This document shows positions 16,921 to 24,117 of a DNA stretch of 64,000 bases, in pieces. Source of the stretch: Azospirillum oleiclasticum (lineage in GTDB: Bacteria; Pseudomonadota; Alphaproteobacteria; Azospirillales; Azospirillaceae); assembly GCF_013423485.1 (NCBI RefSeq), contig NZ_JABFFR010000041.1:31829-95828 (forward strand). Reading direction: 5' to 3'. Under the pieces are notes generated by a model. The model did no database searches, had not been told where the DNA came from, and worked only from the letters and a program-made list of their open reading frames with translations. Made by a program: the position numbers and the translations under genes. Every line of letters begins with the position of its first letter. Within the stretch, counting starts at the first letter, position 1.

Positions 16921-17145
16921 GGCCCCGAAGGCGTCCGGGGCGGGATCGCGAAGCCGCTCCAGGGCGGCCGGCCTCGACACATCCCCGGCCAGGGTGCGGA
17001 ATTCGCCGCCAAGCCCGGTGGCTACGGCGTTCAGCGCCAGCCCGTCGGTGTCGAACAGCACCAGCTTCATGCCGAGCTGCGCGAAATGCTGTGCTGCCGT
17101 CCTGCCGATGCCGCTGGCGGCACCGGCAGGACGGCAACCTGTCAT
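16920..17145 (-). pseudogene. Second short-chain dehydrogenase fragment, facing the first
   Basis: On the minus strand the frame from 17145 reads MTGCRPAGAASGIGRTAAQH, then FAQLGMKLVLFDTDGLALN and a GDVSRP segment. That is an SDR Rossmann start with GxxxGIG, the acidic residue for NAD specificity at the end of beta-2 (FDTD), and the GDV of beta-3. The N-terminal beta strand before the glycine motif is degraded (no VVTG), and similarity stops where the oppositely oriented SDR fragment begins. It is a remnant of a gene distinct from its partner. Confidence 0.55.
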
Positions 17146-17168
17146 GACGCACAGGGATCGCTCGTACC

Positions 17169-17513
17169 CTATTCCTCGTCCATTCGGAGGCACCCTCCGG
17201 CCTCGACCCAGGCGTCGAGAATGGGGTTCGTGATCGGCTGACGGACGTACACCGGGAACGACACCGTGCCCGTTCAGCGGTCATCGAGGTCGCGATGCAG
17301 CGGCGACGCGACCGAGGTTGCGTGCTTGTCCTGCGGGATCTCCCGGCTGACCCGGATGTCGTGGACTGTGAACCGAACGCCGGCGGGGGTGATGGCGACA
17401 TCTACCAGCGCAAGGAGTTTGCCGCCGGCCGGTGCCTTCGGATGTGCCGCACCGGCCACACATCGGCGTCCCGAGCCCCACCAGTCCCCATAGCAGGCCT
17501 CGCCGTCATCCAT
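17169..17513 (-). pseudogene. Small gene interrupted by an in-frame TGA (loosely SpoVG-like)
   Basis: From ATG 17513 the frame encodes about 79 residues with the segment LVDVAITPAGVRFTVHDIRV, then meets TGA at 17274-17276. The same frame continues without another stop for 34 more codons (FPVYVRQPITNPILDAWVEA near the end) to TAG at 17169. The continuing frame reads as protein rather than noise, so a single nonsense change is the simplest explanation. The HDIRV portion recalls SpoVG-type DNA-binding proteins, but this is a weak resemblance. No ribosome-binding site is evident. Confidence 0.4.
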
Positions 17514-17925
17514 GTCCGTCACCGGCACAGGCCCGGCCGGGACAGACCGCCGCCGCTGTCCCGGACAGCATGCGGGGCGTATGCCGCAGTTGCGGTTTTC
17601 CGTATGTCCGGAATTCCACCGTTCCGCAAAGTCGGTGAAGCGTCCGGCCTTGGCATCTCCGGCACCCGTGCCGATCGCAGGAACCAGCCCTGCTTGCTCC
17701 CGGTGGCGTAGAGCCCGCGCCGCTCCGCTCCAACCCTGCGGGCGGGGAGATTTCCCCTGCCGGTGCCCGGCATTCCTCGCGAGACAAATTTCCCCGCCCT
17801 CCGGGTCCTCCACTGGCGTTCCGGCCCGTCGCCGACGCTCCGGGTGCAACGGTGCGCCTTGCGGGCTCGTCCGCCGGAGCCATCGCAGGGATGGTCCCCG
17901 CGAACCAGCGAGCAGGAGACCTACC

Positions 17926-18264
17926 ATGGCCATCACCCTCGGCACCTTCACCCGCCTCGACAACGGCAGCTTCACCGGCACCCTCAAGACCCTGAACGTC
18001 ACCGCCGGCCTCACCATCGTTCCGGTGGCGCGGGCTTCCGACAGTGCCCCCGACCATCGTGTCTATGCCGGGAACGGCCAGCGCTACGAGGTCGGCGCCG
18101 GGTGGAGCCAGACCGCCAGGACCAGCGGCGAGACCTACCTGAACCTCAAGCTGGGCGCACCCGAGTTCGGCCCGCAATGGCTGCGTGCCCGGCTCGTCAA
18201 GCTGGAGCGTCCGGGTGAGGACGGCATCACCCACATCGCCCTCTGGGAGCCCCGCGATCCCTGA
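17926..18264 (+). CDS. DUF736-domain protein
   Basis: An AGGAGACCTACC site precedes ATG 17926, giving 112 residues. MAITLGTFTRLDNGSFTGTL is the DUF736 signature, and PDHRVYAGNGQRYEVGAGW completes the small beta-barrel-like domain. DUF736 genes are found over and over in plasmids and ICEs of alphaproteobacteria, near replication or transfer genes; the function is unknown. Here it is the first intact gene inside the element. A strong hairpin terminator follows 12 bp after the stop, so it is probably transcribed alone. Confidence 0.85.
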   Translation: MAITLGTFTRLDNGSFTGTLKTLNVTAGLTIVPVARASDSAPDHRVYAGNGQRYEVGAGWSQTARTSGETYLNLKLGAPEFGPQWLRARLVKLERPGEDGITHIALWEPRDP

Positions 18265-18275
18265 TCCCGAGCCCC

Positions 18276-18312
18276 GGCCCCCTGCCGCGGGTCACCGCGG
18301 CAGGGGGCCTTT
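18276..18312 (+). terminator. Perfect 15-bp stem hairpin terminator
   Basis: GGCCCCCTGCCGCGG pairs perfectly with its complement across a GTCA tetraloop, and the right arm is followed by TTTCC. It sits just after the DUF736 gene and suits a factor-independent terminator, although the T-run is short. Confidence 0.75.
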
Positions 18313-18621
18313 CCGGCTTTCCGGAATTGCGGTGATCCTGCCGGTGCGCGGCGGCCGCTCCGAGGCGGAACAAGGAAAAGCGGAGAAAGAGGAAAAGGGC
18401 CTCGTCTCGATCCTTCCAGCCTGCCAGCCGGGGCGGGGTGGCGGTCAAGGAGACGCGGTCCCCCCGCAATGCTCCCGTTCCGCTGGCGCTCCACTCCCGC
18501 ATTCCGGCTCCCCCGCGCCCCGCCTCCCGGCGGCGCCCGTGCGGGCGTCCCTGACCGCCGCCCCGCCGGCTGACGCCGGGCGGCGTCCTCGATGAGGAGG
18601 ACGTCAACCCCGGAGGTCTCC
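18313..18621. other. No gene recognised
   Basis: This stretch between the DUF736 gene and the next ORF contains a purine-rich segment near 18370-18400 and a GC-rich block near 18520-18590. No conserved protein, operator or RNA was recognised on either strand. Confidence 0.4.
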
Positions 18622-18987
18622 ATGTCCTGCACCGTCACGCATCCGCACGCCGCGTTCGACCACTTCCCCGACCTGGTCGAGAGCCTGCGCCGGGAATTCG
18701 GGGCCGAGGGCCTGATGGCCTTGGTCGAGCGCGTCATCGCCGCGGAGGCCGCCGACCTCCACTGGGACGGCCGCATCGCCGAGCGCAACCTGGGCGCCGA
18801 TGGCAGCGCCGATGACGATGGTGACGCAGGCTTCGAACGGGTCGCCATCCTCGGGGTCTTCCGCGGCTACGGTTACACCGCCGTGTGCATCGTGGATTCC
18901 CGACGGCGGGTCCGCCGGATGGCGCGGCTGAGCCGCTTCGACCGCATCGAGGACGCCGAGCGGGCGTTCCTGGACGGCGGGGGATGA
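18622..18987 (+). CDS. Hypothetical ICE protein
   Basis: A GGAGG site lies 7 bp before ATG 18622 and the ORF encodes 121 residues. It looks soluble and mixed helical/beta, with an acidic centre (GADGSADDDGDAGF) and a C-terminal segment RMARLSRFDRIEDAERAFLD that forms an amphipathic helix. No family was recognised. Codon use matches neighbours, and the good ribosome-binding site supports a real gene. It converges with the RHH gene 19 bp away. Confidence 0.6.
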   Translation: MSCTVTHPHAAFDHFPDLVESLRREFGAEGLMALVERVIAAEAADLHWDGRIAERNLGADGSADDDGDAGFERVAILGVFRGYGYTAVCIVDSRRRVRRMARLSRFDRIEDAERAFLDGGG

Positions 18988-19006
18988 CCCCGCCCACGCC
19001 GAGCGT

Positions 19007-19354
19007 TCAGCCGATCGCTCCCAGGGCGGAGCGGAATAGCGGCGACGTCCTCGCCGCTTCCGCCGGGGGCGGGAGGCGGCCGGGAACCGCCACGCGGAAG
19101 TACCCGACCACGAACATGCGCAGGGCCGGCGTCAGCTTCACGCCGCCGCGGCGCCGGTCGACCAGGCTGCAGAGCTGGTTCAGTTCCAGCCCCTCGCGCC
19201 GGCCGATCTCCGCCAGACCGTCCCAGAACGCGGCCTCCATGCGCACCGTCGTGCGGCGGCCGGTGACGACCACGTTCCGGCAGACCTGCCACGACGGGTA
19301 GCGCCGACCGCCGACCGACTCCGTCCGCTCCTTGGTCTTGCCCGGACCCGCCAT
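19007..19354 (-). CDS. Ribbon-helix-helix DNA-binding protein (RHH_4 type)
   Basis: ATG 19354 gives 115 residues. The stretch VVVTGRRTTVRMEAAFWDGL, then AEIGRREGLELNQLCSLVD, matches RHH_4: a short basic strand followed by two helices, as in Arc/MetJ-like dimers. The C-terminal LTPALRMFVVGYFRVA is also typical. It probably acts as a transcription factor or partner of relaxation complexes. Two copies of the TTCACG-N3-CGTGAA operator lie 75-122 bp upstream of its start, so the neighbouring XRE protein probably controls it. It is oriented with the XRE gene and could also be read through from it. Confidence 0.75.
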   Translation of the reverse strand: MAGPGKTKERTESVGGRRYPSWQVCRNVVVTGRRTTVRMEAAFWDGLAEIGRREGLELNQLCSLVDRRRGGVKLTPALRMFVVGYFRVAVPGRLPPPAEAARTSPLFRSALGAIG

Positions 19355-19428
19355 CGTCAATCCCGCCCGCGCCCCGCTTCACCGGTGCCACCCCGGCCGG
19401 TCGGCCCGAGTGGCAGTCGAGCGAATTC

Positions 19429-19445
19429 TTTCACGCGTCGTGAAA
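19429..19445. promoter_or_regulatory. Palindromic operator copy 1
   Basis: A perfect palindrome with 7-bp arms, TTTCACG-CGT-CGTGAAA, lies between the XRE gene and the RHH gene. It shares the core TTCACG-N3-CGTGAA with two other sites, and its centre is 32 bp (about three helical turns) from copy 2. It is probably bound by the adjacent XRE-family protein. Confidence 0.65.
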
Positions 19446-19461
19446 CTCATCAACGAAGAAA

Positions 19462-19476
19462 TTCACGTAGCGTGAA
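19462..19476. promoter_or_regulatory. Palindromic operator copy 2
   Basis: A perfect palindrome with 6-bp arms, TTCACG-TAG-CGTGAA, sits 32 bp centre-to-centre from copy 1 in the promoter region of the RHH gene. The spacing allows two dimers to bind one face of the DNA. Confidence 0.65.
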
Positions 19477-19490
19477 AGAATGAGCGGACG

Positions 19491-19826
19491 TCAGGTCGGG
19501 CCGTCGCCGGGAGTCTCCGCTGTCGCGCCAGCGGCGTCCGCCGGTGTGCCGAGTTGCGCCAGGATTCGTTGCGCCAGGTCGAAAGGCACGGCGCCGATGA
19601 TGCCGCGATAAATCCAGTCGAGCGGCACTCCGAAACGGTCGGCGAAGGGCAGCATCTGCATCAGATCGGGAAAGCGCCGGCCGTTCTCATACTGCGACCA
19701 CGCGCTCTCACCGATCCCGGTGGCGTGGTGGAGGTCGCGCGCCCGCAGGCCGAGTGCCAGCCGCGTCGCCTTGAGGCGGCGGCCGATCTCGCTGCGGCTG
19801 TGCGGAGGGGGCGGTGGGTGGGTCAC
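19491..19826 (-). CDS. XRE-family repressor, QseC-like master controller of the ICE
   Basis: The 111-residue protein carries a Cro/CI-type helix-turn-helix at about 12-66. IGRRLKATRLALGLRARDLH opens it, SAWSQYENGRRFPDLMQML is the recognition region, and GVPLDWIYRG ends it. It starts at GTG 19826. Perfect TTCACG-N3-CGTGAA palindromes occur 60 bp upstream of its own start and upstream of the RHH gene, so autoregulation is likely. It is divergent from a small DUF2285 gene, the same arrangement as qseC-qseM in ICEMlSymR7A, where QseC is a restriction-controller-like XRE protein. The equivalence rests on arrangement and fold, not on a sequence search. Confidence 0.75.
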   Translation of the reverse strand: MTHPPPPPHSRSEIGRRLKATRLALGLRARDLHHATGIGESAWSQYENGRRFPDLMQMLPFADRFGVPLDWIYRGIIGAVPFDLAQRILAQLGTPADAAGATAETPGDGPT

Positions 19827-19885
19827 GCCGCAAGAGTGCCGCAGGGGCTTTTCCCAAGTCAGTTAACACCGAAGAGGATATTGAT

Positions 19886-19900
19886 TTCACGTTACGTGAA
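19886..19900. promoter_or_regulatory. Palindromic operator copy 3
   Basis: TTCACG-TTA-CGTGAA lies 60-74 bp before the XRE start codon, in the divergent region leading to the DUF2285 gene. It is the only operator copy on this side, so autoregulation of the XRE gene is its most likely use. Confidence 0.65.
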
Positions 19901-19962
19901 CTCATGTGAGGCGGGCAGGCCATCCGGTGAGAGGCAGACCCGGCTGCGCTGATGCCCGGGAC

Positions 19963-19981
19963 GCATCATATCCCAGTATGC
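19963..19981. repeat. 19-bp repeat, copy A
   Basis: GCATCATATCCCAGTATGC is an imperfect palindrome (GCAT ... ATGC) and matches copy B at 16 of 19 positions. It sits in the control region between the XRE and DUF2285 genes. Confidence 0.5.
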
Positions 19982-20185
19982 GCATTCTGGGGCAAGGCCG
20001 CACACGCCGCGGCGGTGATCCGCCGGCACACGGAACCGACCTTCCGTAAAGCCGGGATTCCGGATCTGAACCGGAAGCATAGACCCGCGATTCATGGGCA
20101 TATGCGCAAAATGCGGACGATATCCGGCCAATGACTGTTTGATGCGCGAACTGGTGTGCGGCAAGAGAATTGTGGCAGACGAAAG

Positions 20186-20204
20186 GCATCATACTCCCGT
20201 ATGC
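20186..20204. repeat. 19-bp repeat, copy B
   Basis: GCATCATACTCCCGTATGC is in the same orientation as copy A, 223 bp downstream. Conserved ends with a variable middle suggest a protein-binding site. Confidence 0.5.
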
Positions 20205-20482
20205 TTGCGCGACGCGCCGATCCGCTCAAGACTCGTGACGCCGTTCGGAGGGGGGCAGATGACCGGGAGGCAGGGCTGGGAGATCGCCGGGATGGACCTT
20301 GGGCGTGCGCGCCGGCCAACCGCCGGTCGCCGCCGCCGTCCTATGCATACACCGCTCCATACGGGCGGCGTGGTCGCGATCGCCCTCCGGCCGATCCGCC
20401 GGTTCGTCCTGCGTGATGCCTTGCCGGATCGCGGTGTTGGCGGCGCGTCCGGCCGATCCGGGCCCGCGAGGGGGGCGCACGC

Positions 20483-20752
20483 ATGAAGAAGCCCCGCCTC
20501 GACGCGCCGGTGTTCGACGAAGCACCCACCGCTCCCACGCTGACCGACTACGATCGGCTGCATCTGGTCACTTACCTGCGTCTGCTGGACGCCGAGGCGG
20601 CGGGCGCCGATCCGGACGAGGTGGCGCGGGTCGTCCTGCGACTCGATCCGGCGGCCGATCCCGAGCGTGCCCGGCGCGTCCATGCCAGCCACCTCGCCCG
20701 TGCCCGATGGATGAGCGAGAGCGGCTACCGCCATCTGCTCCGGTCGGGCTAA
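20483..20752 (+). CDS. Small single-domain DUF2285 protein, QseM-like anti-activator
   Basis: The 89-residue protein is a DUF2285 domain and little else. TLTDYDRLHLVTYLRLLDAE begins it, and HLARARWMSESGYRHLLRSG ends it with the characteristic GYRxLL tail. In ICEMlSymR7A, QseM is a small DUF2285 protein that binds the DUF6499-DUF2285 activator FseA and blocks excision. Here the gene lies 217 bp upstream of an FseA-like gene and is divergent from an XRE repressor, as in that element. A GAGGGGGGCGCACGC stretch precedes the ATG. It is presumed to hold the ICE silent. Confidence 0.8.
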   Translation: MKKPRLDAPVFDEAPTAPTLTDYDRLHLVTYLRLLDAEAAGADPDEVARVVLRLDPAADPERARRVHASHLARARWMSESGYRHLLRSG

Positions 20753-20968
20753 GCCATCATCGCTGCGGTGCGAAATCGGTGTGTGGATACCGGGCCGCAT
20801 CGGGAGAATTCAGCCTTACCAACGGTTTGCCGGCCGTCGGAGGCGGCGTTGTGGGGCCGGCCACGGACGTGCCGGCCCCGCTCAGGCTCGCTGGCCGCGG
20901 CCACGCTCCACATCTCACGGAATCGACGGGCGTCCAGCCCCCCCTCCCGTGACGATGAGGGCGTTGTG

Positions 20969-21734
20969 ATGGGCACGAGAGACTGGCGGTCCAGCAGCGA
21001 CTACGCCGACCTGGTCGATCTGCCGGTGTCGGGCTGGGCGTGGGAGTTCCTGCGCCGCAACCCCGAGTACCGGGCCGAGGTGCAGGCGGCGGAGTCGCGG
21101 CCGAGGTCCGACAACGGTGTTCGCTGGGGCCTGACCTTTCGCCGAAAATCCTGACCGGGACGCCGCCGATACCACCATCTTCTGGCGGCCCGACCTGCTC
21201 CCCGGCCTTGTGCGGCTGGTGCCGGCCCCGCCGGGCTCGCCGCCGCTGCGAGCGGGGGCCGACCCGCTGGCCGGGCCGGGACGCCGCGCCACACTGGTGA
21301 CGCACGAGGGCGTCCACGTCGTCCTCGCCGACGGACCGCGGGAACGACGCCTGTTGGTCGAGGCTCCTGAACTGCCACCACCGGGAACGCCGCTGCGCGC
21401 GGCCGTCTCGTTCGACCGGCTGCCGGCACCGCAGATCGCAGCCATCGGGCGACTGGCCGCCTGGATGACGGGGGTGGTCCCGCCGCCCGACCTCACCACC
21501 AACCAGACCACCCTCCTACGGCGCTCTCTGCAGGCGCTCGACGCCAGCCTCGCCGGCGCCAGCGTGCGCAAGACCGCCGCCGCGGTGTTCGGCGCCGACC
21601 GTGTCGCGGCCGACTGGCTGCGCGACAGCCCGCTGCGCGACCGGACCCGCTATCTGATCCGCCGTGGCCACCGCCTGATGGAGGGCGGCTACCGCGATCT
21701 GCTGGCCGGCAGGCCGGGGCGCAGCCCGGCGTAG
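20969..21734 (+). CDS. FseA-like excision activator (DUF6499-DUF2285) made by +1 ribosomal frameshift
   Basis: Frame one runs from ATG 20969 and encodes a DUF6499 domain (MGTRDWRSSSDYADLVDLPV, then SGWAWEFLRRNPEYR) before stopping at TGA 21152. The DUF2285 half lies in the +1 frame and ends at 21734 with LIRRGHRLMEGGYRDLLAG. The frames join at ACC_TTT_CGC (TTT at 21137-21139). Slippage of tRNA-Phe from TTT to TTC skips base 21140 and yields WGLTF-AENPD, giving 254 residues in all. The coding span is therefore 20969-21139 plus 21141-21734. The R7A activator FseA is known to be made by programmed +1 frameshifting between the same two domains. A mutation or sequencing error is the alternative but would have to hit the ideal site by chance. 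Confidence 0.8.
21134..21142 (+). promoter_or_regulatory. Candidate +1 ribosomal frameshift site ACC_TTT_CGC
   Basis: The nine bases read ACC TTT CGC in the zero frame. The P-site Phe tRNA can re-pair on TTC after moving one base forward, and a slow CGC-type codon follows. This matches the form of +1 sites of the type NNC_UUU_CGN. The zero-frame stop lies four codons downstream, at 21152. Confidence 0.7.
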
Positions 21735-21870
21735 GTTCGGCGGTTCGGGACCGGGGGGAATTCGGACGCCTTGGTCTTTCCCCTCCCTGGCCCTTCCCGG
21801 TTCCCGCGAGCCTCCCGCCATCGCGCGCCGGCTTCCGAGGCGGCGCGCTCCGATCAACGGAGGCCCCACC

Positions 21871-22116
21871 ATGCACGATCCCACCGGCGGTCTGCCGCCG
21901 CGCTTTCTGCGCACGCCCGAGGCCGCGCGTCTGCTCGGCCTGTCGGGCCGGACGCTGGAGAAGCACCGCGTCTACGGCACCGGCCCGCGCTACCGCAAGA
22001 TCGGCGGCCGCGTCGTCTATGCCCTGGCCGACCTGCAGGCCTGGGCCGACCGCGGCCTGCGGACATCCACCTCCGATCCCGGATCCGGCGGCGTGCCGCC
22101 GGCCCGGCGCCGCTGA
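21871..22116 (+). CDS. AlpA/MerR-type helix-turn-helix protein (RdfS- or Rep-regulator-like)
   Basis: The 81-residue protein shows the excisionase/AlpA winged helix: FLRTPEAARLLGLSGRTLEK, then HRVYGTGPRYRKIGGRVVY with the wing. Small proteins of this type act as recombination directionality factors (RdfS in ICEMlSymR7A) or as regulators of the next gene. It follows the FseA-like gene by 136 bp and lies 12 bp before repA, which fits either control of excision by the activator or control of replication. A GGAGGCCCCACC site precedes the ATG. Confidence 0.75.
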   Translation: MHDPTGGLPPRFLRTPEAARLLGLSGRTLEKHRVYGTGPRYRKIGGRVVYALADLQAWADRGLRTSTSDPGSGGVPPARRR

Positions 22117-22128
22117 CGGAGACCGGCC

Positions 22129-23145
22129 ATGCCGCAACGTCCGTTTCCGGCGGTCCTCGAGGCCGCCGCCCCGCGCGACCTCCGCGACCTGATGGTCTGG
22201 CCGTGGTTCAGCTTGGCCAAGACGCCGCGGCACCAGCCGATCCGTCTCGATCATGCGACCGTGCGCCTGCGGGTCGAGCCGGCCGGTTCCCTGGGCATCG
22301 CCACGGTGTGGGACGCCGATGTGCTGATCTGGGCGGTGAGCCAGATCGTCGAGGCGCTCGATGCCGGGCTGACGCCGGGGGCGCGCCTTGAAGCACCGCC
22401 CCGTCAAATTCTGCGCTTCCTCGGCCGCGGCACCGGCCGCAGCGACTACGCGCGGCTGCGCGCCGCATTCGACCGGCTGGCGGCCACCCGGGTCGAGACC
22501 TCCCTGCGCGCCCCGTTGCCGGAGCCGGCACGGTTCACGTGGCTGGATGGCTGGGAGACCACGGGGAACGGCGTCTGCCTGACCGTGCCGGAATGGCTGT
22601 CCGCCGCGGCGCGCGAGCGGCGGGTGCTGCGGCTGGACCCGGCCTATTTCGGCCTCACCGGCGGTACGGCGCGCTGGCTGTACCGGCTGGTGCGCAAGAT
22701 GGGCGGCCGGCAGCGGGGCGGCGGGGCGATCGGCCTGCGCCGCCTGCACGCCCGCAGCGGCAGCCGGGTGCGCTACGTCGAATTCGTACCCCGCATCCGG
22801 CGGATCGCCGCGTCCGGCCTGCCGGGCTACCGGCTCACCGTGGAGCGGGGCGGCGGCGAGGAGCGCCTGCGCTTCGTCCGCCACCCCGAAAGCCCGTGCC
22901 CATCCACACAGGGCTGTGGATTGGCGGCGGAAGAGCTCGGGCGATCGGAATGGGAGGAACGCGGGACATCACCATGCCGAATCACGGGACATCGCCCCGC
23001 CGACTCGGCGTTATCATCTTGTCCCGCTTCGGAAATCCGGCCCTATAACTTTATAACCTCTCTCTATAACAGACTCTTGGCGGCTGACTCACCGAATCCC
23101 GCCCCTGTGGATGATTCGTCCGGCCGCCCGTGGAGACGGCCATGA
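22129..23145 (+). CDS. repA: Replication initiator protein A (plasmid RepA, RPA family)
   Basis: The 338-residue protein matches the plasmid RPA family. DLMVWPWFSLAKTPRHQPIR is the N-terminal signature, FDRLAATRVETSLR and the WLDGWETT segment form the middle, and an Arg-rich DNA-binding part reads LYRLVRKMGGRQRGGGAIGL. Such initiators bind origin iterons and start replication of low-copy plasmids. Its presence inside an integrated element suggests that the excised circle replicates. The last 60 residues (SPCPSTQGCGLAAEELGRSE onward) are unlike the family and may be a neutral extension. Its stop overlaps the parA start. Confidence 0.82.
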   Translation: MPQRPFPAVLEAAAPRDLRDLMVWPWFSLAKTPRHQPIRLDHATVRLRVEPAGSLGIATVWDADVLIWAVSQIVEALDAGLTPGARLEAPPRQILRFLGRGTGRSDYARLRAAFDRLAATRVETSLRAPLPEPARFTWLDGWETTGNGVCLTVPEWLSAAARERRVLRLDPAYFGLTGGTARWLYRLVRKMGGRQRGGGAIGLRRLHARSGSRVRYVEFVPRIRRIAASGLPGYRLTVERGGGEERLRFVRHPESPCPSTQGCGLAAEELGRSEWEERGTSPCRITGHRPADSALSSCPASEIRPYNFITSLYNRLLAADSPNPAPVDDSSGRPWRRP

Positions 23146-23780
23146 TCGCGGCGTTCCTGAACCAGAAGGGCGGCGTCGGCAAGACGACGCTCGCCCTGCA
23201 TCTTGCCGGCGAGCTGGCTCGGCAGGGCCGGCGGGTGCTGCTGATCGACGCCGATCCCCAAGGCTCGGCGCTCGATTGGGCCGAGCGGCGCAACCGCGAG
23301 GGCCTGCCCCGGCTGTTCGCCATGATCGGGCTGGCGCGGGAAACCCTGCACCGCGAGGTGCCCGACCTGGCATCCGGGGTCGAGCACGTGATCATCGACG
23401 GCCCGCCGCGGGTCACCGCCCTGGCGCGCTCGGCGATCCTGGCCGCCGGGCGCGTGCTGATCCCGGTGCAGCCCAGCCCGTTCGACGCCTGGGCCTCGGC
23501 CGAGCTGCTGCGCCTGCTCGACGAGGCGCGCGGCTGGCGGCCCGGTCTCGACGCCCGCTTCGTGCTCAACCGCTGCATCGCCCGCACCCGGCTGCTGCAC
23601 GCCGCCCGCCGCGAGCTGGCCGGCATCGTGCCGCCTGTGCTGGTCACGGCGGTCGGCCAGCGGGTGGTGTTCGCCCAGAGTGCCCGCACCGGCCGGCTGG
23701 CCTTCGAGCTGGAACCGTGCTCCACGGCGGCGCGTGAGATCGCCGCTCTGGCCGCCGAACTGCGGGAGACCAACCGATGA
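23142..23780 (+). CDS. parA: ParA-family partition ATPase
   Basis: The 212-residue protein has a deviant Walker A, NQKGGVGKTTLALHLAGELA, at about 7-26, and the DADPQGSALDW motif of Walker A'. The Walker B strand is HVIIDGPPR at about 86-94. This short type lacks an N-terminal DNA-binding extension and works with a small partner protein. ATG 23142 overlaps the repA stop (ATGA); a GTG at 23130 would add four residues. It should help pass the excised, replicating ICE to daughter cells. The downstream gene overlaps by four bases and encodes the likely partner. Confidence 0.88.
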   Translation: MIAAFLNQKGGVGKTTLALHLAGELARQGRRVLLIDADPQGSALDWAERRNREGLPRLFAMIGLARETLHREVPDLASGVEHVIIDGPPRVTALARSAILAAGRVLIPVQPSPFDAWASAELLRLLDEARGWRPGLDARFVLNRCIARTRLLHAARRELAGIVPPVLVTAVGQRVVFAQSARTGRLAFELEPCSTAAREIAALAAELRETNR

Positions 23781-24004
23781 GCGGACCCATCGGCTTCGGT
23801 GCCCGGCCGACCACGCCGGACGCCTGGGTGCGCGACGGCAAGCCGCAGCCAAGGGCGGAGATCCACACCGCCCGGCTGACGGTGGACATCACGCCGGAGC
23901 TGCGCGGCCGGATCAAGGTCGCCGCATTCCGCAAGGGCGTCACCATGGCGGCGCTGCTGCGCGCGCTGCTCGAGGACCGCTTTCCGGAGGGGGAAGGACG
24001 CTGA
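23777..24004 (+). CDS. Small RHH-type partition partner (ParB-like)
   Basis: The 75-residue protein has a basic, unstructured start and then AEIHTARLTVDITPELRGRI with KVAAFRKGVTMAALLRALLE. That is a ribbon-helix-helix fold of the CopG/ParG type. It overlaps the parA stop by four bases. By position and fold it is the centromere-binding partner of ParA. The family is small and diverse, so the match is by context. Confidence 0.75.
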   Translation: MSGPIGFGARPTTPDAWVRDGKPQPRAEIHTARLTVDITPELRGRIKVAAFRKGVTMAALLRALLEDRFPEGEGR

Positions 24005-24117
24005 CCGGCGCGCGGGCGGTGCGGTTCGGCGCCCGATCCGCTTCGGACGGCCCTGGTTCCCCGCCACGAGGACCGGGCCGACCACGCCTGATTCCCGGCC
24101 CTTGGGATGACGGCCGG

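Larger units (their letters stand above)
19901..20482. other. Long divergent intergenic region with paired 19-bp repeats
   Basis: No gene is supported in this 580-bp stretch. It contains two near-identical 19-bp imperfect palindromes (19963-19981 and 20186-20204) and several AT-containing patches that contrast with the GC-rich surroundings. It probably holds the promoters of the XRE gene and of the DUF2285 gene together with binding sites for an unidentified regulator, or iterons of the RepA replicon. Confidence 0.5.

Noticed and set aside
17274..17276. In-frame TGA as a selenocysteine codon
   Set aside because: No selenoprotein family match and no hairpin of the SECIS type was apparent; a nonsense mutation in a decayed region is simpler.
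19590..19602. GGCGCCGATGATG, identical to 13 bases of dusA (39703-39715), as a possible left att site
   Set aside because: It lies inside the coding sequence of the XRE gene, inside the element, and the match does not extend on either side; chance in GC-rich coding DNA is likely.
19892..20192. Minus-strand ORFs in the XRE/DUF2285 intergenic region
   Set aside because: They have no start signal or protein character and overlap repeats and operators.
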